Shown one piece after another: positions 56,621 through 64,000 of a DNA stretch of 64,000 bases (its first letter is position 1; each line of letters begins with the position of its first letter). The translations under genes were made by a program, and so were the position numbers. Origin of the DNA: Puccinia triticina (Eukaryota > Basidiomycota > Pucciniomycetes > Pucciniales > Pucciniaceae). The stretch is from assembly GCF_026914185.1 (NCBI RefSeq), contig NC_070568.1:3926001-3990000 (forward strand). Reading direction: 5' to 3'. Below the pieces are notes generated by a model. It was not told where the DNA came from and did no database searches. It was given only the letters and a program-made list of their open reading frames with translations.

Positions 56621-57299
56621 ACACCCTTACCCCTTCTTGTTGCCCAAACGCCCGCGTCGCTTTCGGACTTGAGCCCTGACACCTTCTAGATTGCTTTACT
56701 TATACACACACACATATATATCTGACAGAGGCACTTCTCTGCTCCTATAACCCCATTGCCGCTGGTCTCCCTCTGCCTCTCTGTCTCACATGCGCCTTTT
56801 TCACGAAGACGGTCTGGCACTCTCCGTCTTCTTCTGTTTCTCTGCTCAGTTGGATGCCATTGGATTTTATCCCGGCAGGGCGCTTGTACTAGACAGCCCA
56901 TCTCCGCCTTAGTTTGGGCCACACAACAAAATCATCTTTTTTGGCCTGGGGCCCTGTGTGAAGCCCTGCATGTCCTGCAGGGTTCAGCCTCTTCTGCTGC
57001 ACTAGGAATAAAATTGTTTTTGGTTTCTAGCAAGCTTCTTTGAAGAATCAGTCTTTGTAATTTGTTTCCTTGAGTCCAAATGTTGAAAGGTCTTCATCCT
57101 TAATCTTGAGTGAAGAGTCTTGTCAGACTTTTACATTTTCCTGCCCCACACCCTGGCACCCAGGCACACACTTTGTTGTTCATTGGCACAGGGTGGGAGG
57201 GGGAGCTGGGCAGTGCATCTAGATTGAATTTGAACTGAGAGGGGGGGTTACAATTGCCTAACACACCCCCTGCAGCGGCGAAGCCGCCTTGGCCTCTAG

Positions 57300-57939
57300 T
57301 GCATGCATAAAATTATGCAAACCAACTTTGAACACCATAATTGAATACATGGGATTTCATTTTACCATAGAAAGATCATCAAAGCCATGTGGAAATAATC
57401 AAAGATTACTTCCAAATGGTTTCTAGAGATTATTTTGATAAACTCTTTACAAAGCCTGGCATGGATTCTACTATCCTGAGAGCTGATAATTAGAACTTCT
57501 AGGTTTGTTTATCTCTGTTCTCTTTTCTGGAAAAAGTCTTGCTAGGCTTCACATCTGACGATCACTCAACGTCATTACTATCTTGCAAGCTAAGCCAGCA
57601 AGATAGTTAGAACTGTTTGAAGATATAGGCAGCAACATATCTTCGTGTGCTCCATCTAAAAAACTTATTACCGGTGTAACATATTTGAACTGTTGATCTC
57701 TTGACAAATGAATCAATAATGAATAGAGAAACGTCTTGAGAAACAACAAATCTCAAGAATTCTATTAGACTGACATGTTTACCATACTTTGTATTAGTGC
57801 TTTTGATTTACAAGAGAGCGGAGAGAAAGAAGGCAATCTGAATATATAATATGTATCATACATTCATTTCGTCTTCATCCTCCCTCGTCCCAACATTTGA
57901 TCAGATGAACAAAAACAAGTGATTGAACATTTTTAGGTT
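57300..57939. other. MITE right end, then intergenic
   Basis: 57300-57337 is the right 38 bp of the split MITE. Beyond it no gene is supported up to the UBX gene stop codon; short frames here look random. Confidence 0.6.
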
Positions 57940-59730
57940 TTAGGCGTATGATACAGCAAGAGCAACGGAAGGAAGCAAGCCCAATTCCTATCGAAAGAGT
58001 GGTCGCTATGAATGAGCAGGACAAAGAACCAGGAGGACGAATGAAGCAAGAGCGAGAGAGACAGACCTTGATAGACTTGCGCATCTCATCCGGGGAGAAG
58101 ATCTTCCTAGGATAAGTGGTCGAGAAGCGCAAAGAATTGGCAGATTGGTTCTCGTGAGCGAGGAAATCAGGATGGGCGGCCAAAGCCTCAGCGAGATTGA
58201 TGAGCGTCTTGTCGGCCTCCAAGCTCATCACGACCACCGAGCCCTCTGGACCCGGCAGGCGCAGCTGGAAGCGGCCCTCGGTGTACTCTTTTGGACTCCC
58301 TGAGTCCGTACCACTCGCTCGCTTCTTCGGCGAAGGCTTCGCAACCGTCGCAGGCTCTTCCGGAAGTGGTATCCCCAGTCGTTTGCTAATTTTTCCCCAG
58401 AATAAACCAGAAGAAAAGTGGGCGGATTATTAATAATGGTATCCTCTTTTGTGTGGATAAGCAGGATATGTTACTGACCTTTTCTCAAACGCTGCCTTTC
58501 GTGCCCGGTTTGCTTTATCTTCAGCAATCGCCGCCCGAGCGCGAGCTTTGGCCATCTCGTCCTCCAGCTTATCTTTCTTCCGTTGGGCAATCTCTTTCTC
58601 CATCTCCTTCCTCTTCAGTTCTTCTTTGATGTTGATCATGTCTTTTCCGCCCTTGCGTCGGATAGCTTCGTTAGCTGTTTAGAAACAATCTCTCCGTTAA
58701 TATTCTGCTATCATCTTCAACGAAAAAAAGTATGGTTTGCCTTTGTTCTCTTGGGCTTCTAGCTTCTTCTTGGCTAATTGGCGCTCTTTGAGTTGTTCGC
58801 GCAGCTAAACCGATCCAACGGTGGCGTAAAAGATTTAATCAATTAGACACATGTATGGATGTATGAAAGCAGTTAGAGATATACACACTCTGTCTAACCG
58901 TTCTTGTTTCTCTTGTTCGGTCAATGGCTTGGCCTACAGAACCACTCAGAATGGAAGCTTTGATCGGCATATGGATGATGTACCCCAAGAGGAACGATAA
59001 ACCAGAGAAGAAAGAGTTTGGCCAACGGACTTCATACTCGACCTCGTCAAAATTAACGTGATTGCTTTTCTCGGAATGGTAACTCGCGAGGGCATTATTC
59101 TTAAAGAACTTGTCGCATTCGGTACATTTCAATCCTTTAGCCTGGAGCAGAGGGGACAGAGGATGTCAGTTTTATTTGTGGAGGATTGCGCTGATCAAAT
59201 ACGGGGGCGTATATGGCAAATTTTGTTGTTACCATGTTTGGCTTTGGTGAGGAAGCTCCCATAGTCCCTGGCTCGGTCTTGTTCTCTTCGACTGGCTTCG
59301 GCTCGCCATTCCCTTCCTCGTCCTCCGGTGGCAGATTATCGCCATGCTGTTCTAACCAATCCAGGGCTGCATCCACGCTACGATTTTCTGTCTGCAGGAA
59401 ATCAAGGTAAAGAGCACGCACTTTGTCATCATTCCAACTCCTTACCAAACATGAGCGGCAGTGGATGGATGGTTCTGAGAAATGGTGGTGCTCACGGCTT
59501 TCAGAGCCCGCTCTGCTTTCGCACTAACAAGCCCAACCCATTCCACGCCCGAATAATGAGTCAAGAGTCCCAGGCAATGTGTGTGATCGACGAGATTCGA
59601 TTGGGACGAGCAGACGACTTACGGCTCGAATCCTAATTCCACCACTAAGTAAGACGAGGGCGTCAGCTTTATCTGGATACGGTTGGAGACTTGGTTGTTC
59701 CTTACAGGTCGTGAGTAGTTCTGATCCCAT
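57940..59730 (-). CDS. UBA / C2H2 / UBX domain protein (UBXN1-like Cdc48 cofactor), 10 exons
   Basis: Exons on the minus strand: 59730-59706, 59644-59623, 59523-59496, 59391-59233, 59141-59043, 58933-58889, 58804-58741, 58674-58479, 58385-58067, 57987-57940 (334 residues). The UBA domain (LLTTLVELGFEPAKAERALK, then RSVDAALDWLEQHG) is built from four very short exons. A C2H2 finger follows (Cys84, Cys87, His100, His106), then a Lys/Glu-rich coiled coil and a C-terminal UBX domain (FQLRLPGPEGSVVVMSLEAD, TTYPRKIF) ending ELGLLPSVALAVSYA. Such proteins bind ubiquitin by UBA and the AAA ATPase Cdc48/p97 by UBX. The loop is YPR where FPR is usual. One intron (58740-58675) uses a GC donor. Exon phases all agree. 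Confidence 0.88.
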
Positions 59731-60001
59731 TTCTTTAAGTTGCACGTTGGAGATTGCTTTTCCGATCGAAAATTGCAACACAGCGGGCCAGACGAGAAGG
59801 TGTGACATGTCGGGACAGGCAGAGGTAGCTCCAGCTGCGGGCTGTGCCAAGTGTGACAGCTGAAAGGGGACAGATACATGCTTGTGCTGCGCCGCACACA
59901 ATTCGACAACACTCTTGTGGGTTTCCTACCAAAAAAATCCAAGAAAGCTTTCTTTCCGGACACGAGACAACAAAAGGAAAACTTCAAGCAGCGGAGACAA
60001 G
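59731..60001. promoter_or_regulatory. Bidirectional promoter region between UBX and Dim1 genes
   Basis: A 271-bp interval separates the two divergent start codons, so both promoters must lie here or overlap the first exons. No clear TATA box was seen. Confidence 0.6.
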
Positions 60002-61303
<1,302 letters not shown>

Positions 61304-61436
61304 TCCGTCGATCACATGATATCCACCATTAGCCTTTCAATAACATTTTATCATTTAACACCGATTTTCCAATCACCGTTTATCTCTTTGTATTTTGTTT
61401 GTTTTCTTGGTATTGCACACGCTTGGGATTTTATCA

Positions 61437-61958
61437 TTATCCTAGGAAGTTGAATGCAAAGAAGTGTAAGACTAATGAGCCAAAGACAAAGTCTGCAAAT
61501 GCCCTACAAAAATGCAAGGAAAATTTGGGAATGAGTCAGCTGGAGTAAGAAGGATAGTGTAGCTTGGTGGGATAGGGATTGTGTACCTTTCAGGGCTAAC
61601 AAATTCAAATTGAGCAGAGTTGAGGGGATTGACCTGCGAGCGCAAGCTAGCGAGGAGGACGAACTGTCCGACATGAACCGAGAACGCGCCCAGGAAAGCG
61701 TTGAACGGGAAGCTGGTAACCACCACGCAGTAAAGCAGTTGGATGATTGCCGAGCCGATCAGGAAAACTAGCACTGAGTCAATCAACAGTAGCGAACTCG
61801 GCGTCTCCTGTGTCCACGGCAAAAGACGATCATCAGCTTGCTTCACGTCTAGTGGATCACGAGACACACAAGTGACTTACATCGATGTACGAATGTAGTA
61901 GTTGGGTGAAGGCGGTCGAGATCGTCGACCCACTTCCTGCTTTGTGCTTCGAAACCAT
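61437..61958 (-). CDS. OST2: Oligosaccharyltransferase subunit Ost2/DAD1, 3 exons
   Basis: Exons 61958-61881, 61807-61587 and 61503-61437 (minus) give 121 residues, near the usual 113-130. Family signatures are TAFTQLLHSYI, SSLLLIDSVLVFLIGSAI, TSFPFNAFLGAFSVHVGQFV, LASLRSQVNP, FVSPERAFADFVFGSLVLHF and the C-terminus FNFLG. Three transmembrane helices are visible. The protein is an essential ER-membrane subunit of the N-glycosylation complex. Splice phases agree (0 and 2). It is convergent with DIM1, with 133 bp between stop codons. Confidence 0.95.
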
Positions 61959-62801
61959 TCTCTCGCTGTCTGGATCGTGGGTTGTGCCTTCTTCCTCCTC
62001 TAAGTCGTCGATCGGCAAGCCTGCAGAATGTCCTTCGTCGTGTGCCAGTGGATGTTTTTCGATCACTGAACTCCCAGTGTCTTTCGGTCCTTCCCGAGGT
62101 CCCCCGTACCCGCGGCTTTCTACGGGGGGAGGACTCGTTCGGGGTCGTGGTGACCCCGTGGTCTACAAAAAAAGGTCTGCGATCCGATACCTCGGAGCCG
62201 GATGTTGGCCGTCCCGCGCCCCTCCCTACAGATATCCGGTACTCTCTCTCTGTTATCATGTATTATCCTAGCAGATATTATCTGTGTTGAGGTATTATTT
62301 ACTTCCTTTCTTATCCAATGCATAAATTGTAAGCTAATAAAGATACATGACCTGATTTACCGGGCCCGGGTGGCATCCGTCCAGCAGCCCCTGCAGATGT
62401 CGATTAACAGCTGCAAAATTTAAATTTTGATGGGGAAATGGATGTAGTTCCAGAGGCTGGTGATCAGGTTCTGCAGGGTCTGCAGATCTCGAGGGCAAGT
62501 CCTCCACATTTGCGTGTCTGGGCCTCCATATTATTGCAGGCGGAATCAGCAAAATGCAGAAATTGATTTTCATCATGTACAAGGGGGTGAGACGAATGTG
62601 TCCCTTGTCTTCCGCAAGGAGCTACAGCCTGCAAGGCATTGCCGATGTTCCAGCAGAGATGAATGTTCACTTCATTAAGCGAGCCGAAATTCTAGCTATT
62701 GATGTGGCCATGTTATTTCTTTGTTCGCAGAGCGTCCGTATAAAAAACGCGAGGATACCGAGGAATAGTTTACACCACAGCTCTTTATCTGGAATCCTAT
62801 C
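61959..62801. other. Intergenic between Ost2 and the secreted repeat protein
   Basis: Divergent promoter interval of ~840 bp. Short frames on both strands show no recognisable domain. The first ~130 bp are G/C-rich and probably the Ost2 5' UTR/promoter. Confidence 0.4.
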
Positions 62802-64000
62802 ATGAGAGTTGGTTCCCGCGTCTGGGTCATTTTAGCGAACTTAGCTGCTTGCTGCAAATCACCTATCACTCCTAACCCCTCAATTGATATCTCCCATGGG
62901 CTTTTCGATGAATGGAATCCAAAATATTCCTGCAACATGCTCGCTGATAACGATAGTCGACCATTGCATGTGATTTCTGCCTCCTCTCCGCCGTATACCA
63001 GTGCCTCTCGCCATTTCCTCTCGGACCACTACCGGCACTCGCTAGGGCCAGACGGACAATTTCAACGTCACACCGTCCCAAAATACTTAGTGGAACATAC
63101 AAACAAACCTCATTTACATATCCAGGAAAACCAAGGAATGTCAATTCCTGTTTCTTCCCATTTCAACAACGATGCAGCCACTGTTTCCATCTCGAGCTCT
63201 CACAATGAGTCACCCGGCGCAATGACAGAAAATGCAAAAAAAAACTTAGGCTTTAGGGCAAATAAACACAATCTACCTAACTTCTCAGTCTTATCAATTC
63301 AAGGAAAGAGGAAGAGGAGGAACCATCAATTATGCTCTATAGCCAGAAAATTCAAAGACCTACGAGTAAAACATCCGGAATACCTAGATTCCTTGTTCCA
63401 AGAGTCGCCAGAAATCAACAGCAAAGGAAGCCAAGGACTTCAGATTCCTTTTTATTCCCATTTGAACAATGATCCAGCCACTAGTGCCTTATCAAGCTCT
63501 CACAATGAGTTACCAAACTCAAAAACTGAGAGTTCACCAAAATACTTGTGTGCAAATAACCATGGCCTACCCAATTTCCAGTCCTGTCACGTGGAGGAAA
63601 GAGGAAGAGGAGGAACTATCAATTATCTGCTGGCTAAAAAATTCAAAGATCTCCAAGTAAAAGATCCGGAATACTTACGCTCTTTGTTCCAAGAGTCATT
63701 GGAAACAAATAGCCAGGAAAGCCAAGGACTTTGGATTCCTTTTTATTCCCATTTCAACAGCAATGCAGCAAATGGTGCCCTCTCAATCTGTCACAATGAG
63801 CCACCCAGTGAAACAAGTTATATTCCACAGGAACCCTTTGTTGGAAACCAACACAATATACCAAATTTCCCATCCTATCAGTTGGGTAAAAGAGAAAGAG
63901 GAGGAAATATCAATTATGTCATTTCTGAAAAAAAAATCAAAGACCTCCAAGTAAAAACTCAGCACCTCTACATTCCTTTTTGCAAGTGTCACCGGAAATC
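62802..64000 (+). CDS. Secreted protein with ~100-residue internal repeats (partial, runs off window)
   Basis: From the ATG at 62802 the frame stays open for 399 codons to the window edge. The N-terminus (MRVGSRVWVILANLAACC) looks like a signal peptide. After a ~100-residue unique region come three imperfect repeats of 97-100 residues starting at about 63135, 63435 and 63726. Repeat landmarks: QGLxIPFYSHFN, SSSHNExP, NxHxLPNFxS, a basic GKRKRR / ERGRGG / GKRERGG cluster, KFKDLxVKxPEY and SLFQES. The third repeat departs from the pattern near 63955, where the KDPEYL block appears in another frame; this could be a natural frameshift or end of the repeat. No known domain. The basic clusters might be processing sites. 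A candidate effector by architecture only. Confidence 0.72.
   Translation, partial: MRVGSRVWVILANLAACCKSPITPNPSIDISHGLFDEWNPKYSCNMLADNDSRPLHVISASSPPYTSASRHFLSDHYRHSLGPDGQFQRHTVPKYLVEHTNKPHLHIQENQGMSIPVSSHFNNDAATVSISSSHNESPGAMTENAKKNLGFRANKHNLPNFSVLSIQGKRKRRNHQLCSIARKFKDLRVKHPEYLDSLFQESPEINSKGSQGLQIPFYSHLNNDPATSALSSSHNELPNSKTESSPKYLCANNHGLPNFQSCHVEERGRGGTINYLLAKKFKDLQVKDPEYLRSLFQESLETNSQESQGLWIPFYSHFNSNAANGALSICHNEPPSETSYIPQEPFVGNQHNIPNFPSYQLGKRERGGNINYVISEKKIKDLQVKTQHLYIPFCKCHRK

Larger units (their letters stand above)
50778..57299 (+). mobile_element. Complete non-autonomous Helitron, 6,522 bp, carrying captured genes
   Basis: It begins TCCCACTTTCTT and ends CTAG, inserted between A (50777) and T (57300) of a MITE without target duplication. 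A 5-bp GC hairpin (GCGGC-GAA-GCCGC, 57275-57287) lies 8 nt before the CTAG end. These are the defining Helitron features: 5' TC, 3' CTRR, subterminal hairpin, A^T target. No Rep/helicase is encoded. It contains a gag-only LTR element (51128-54178), a chitin synthase fragment with introns (54575-56620) and a hAT-like MITE. The 5' 340 bp recur at 20541-21036 and the 3' 25 bp at 14887-14911. Confidence 0.93.

Noticed and set aside
61849..62290. ORFs of 102-136 codons on both strands near the Ost2 start
   Set aside because: Overlap exon 1 and the promoter of Ost2 in other frames; no domain.

Overview
This is a eukaryotic, fungal, repeat-dominated window. Short spliceosomal introns (57-97 bp), copia, DIRS, Helitron and MITE content, cytosine loss in a TCG context, and small secreted cysteine-containing proteins all fit a rust fungus (Pucciniales, Puccinia-like). 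The genus is an inference; no species-specific marker was seen.

Layout. 1-1600: tail of a Ty1/copia element and its 3' LTR, abutting a broken eIF4G fragment (minus strand). 2383-14880: one minus-strand RING-like gene split by a 10.9-kb block (2868-13801). The block holds a DIRS-like retroelement with an intron-containing gag (3994-7781), then a triple nest: Harbinger-like element (9021-12447) containing a hAT-like element (9311-11810) containing a MULE-like foldback (10540-11551). 15073-15945: a palindrome-packed MULE-like element. 18370-20038: a second RING-like copy in inverted orientation. 20541-31989: the 5' end of a Helitron copy cut by a copia element (21042-31984, minus), itself cut by a younger copia element (23684-29153, plus). 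32143-33560: 173-bp satellite. 34668-35882: unknown gene disrupted by a MULE-like MITE. 37191-39589: intact 8-exon AMSH-type JAMM deubiquitinase gene. 40923-41435: candidate secreted effector; a decayed paralogue lies at 45301-45720. Between them is a palindromic element with two solo LTRs, all inside a pair of ~740-bp inverted arms. 50778-57299: a complete 6.5-kb Helitron, inserted between A and T of a MITE, carrying a gag-only LTR element and an intron-containing class IV chitin synthase fragment.

57940-64000 is a gene island: UBA/zinc-finger/UBX protein (minus), divergent from the 18S rRNA dimethyltransferase Dim1 (plus), convergent with the oligosaccharyltransferase subunit Ost2/DAD1 (minus), then a repeat-containing secreted protein that runs off the window end.

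The functional genes are ordinary housekeeping functions (Cdc48/ubiquitin, endosomal deubiquitination, ribosome maturation, N-glycosylation) plus two candidate secreted host-interaction proteins. The rest records repeated nested transposition. Most boundaries below rest on target-site duplications and terminal repeats read directly from the sequence; gene names rest on motif recognition without database search.
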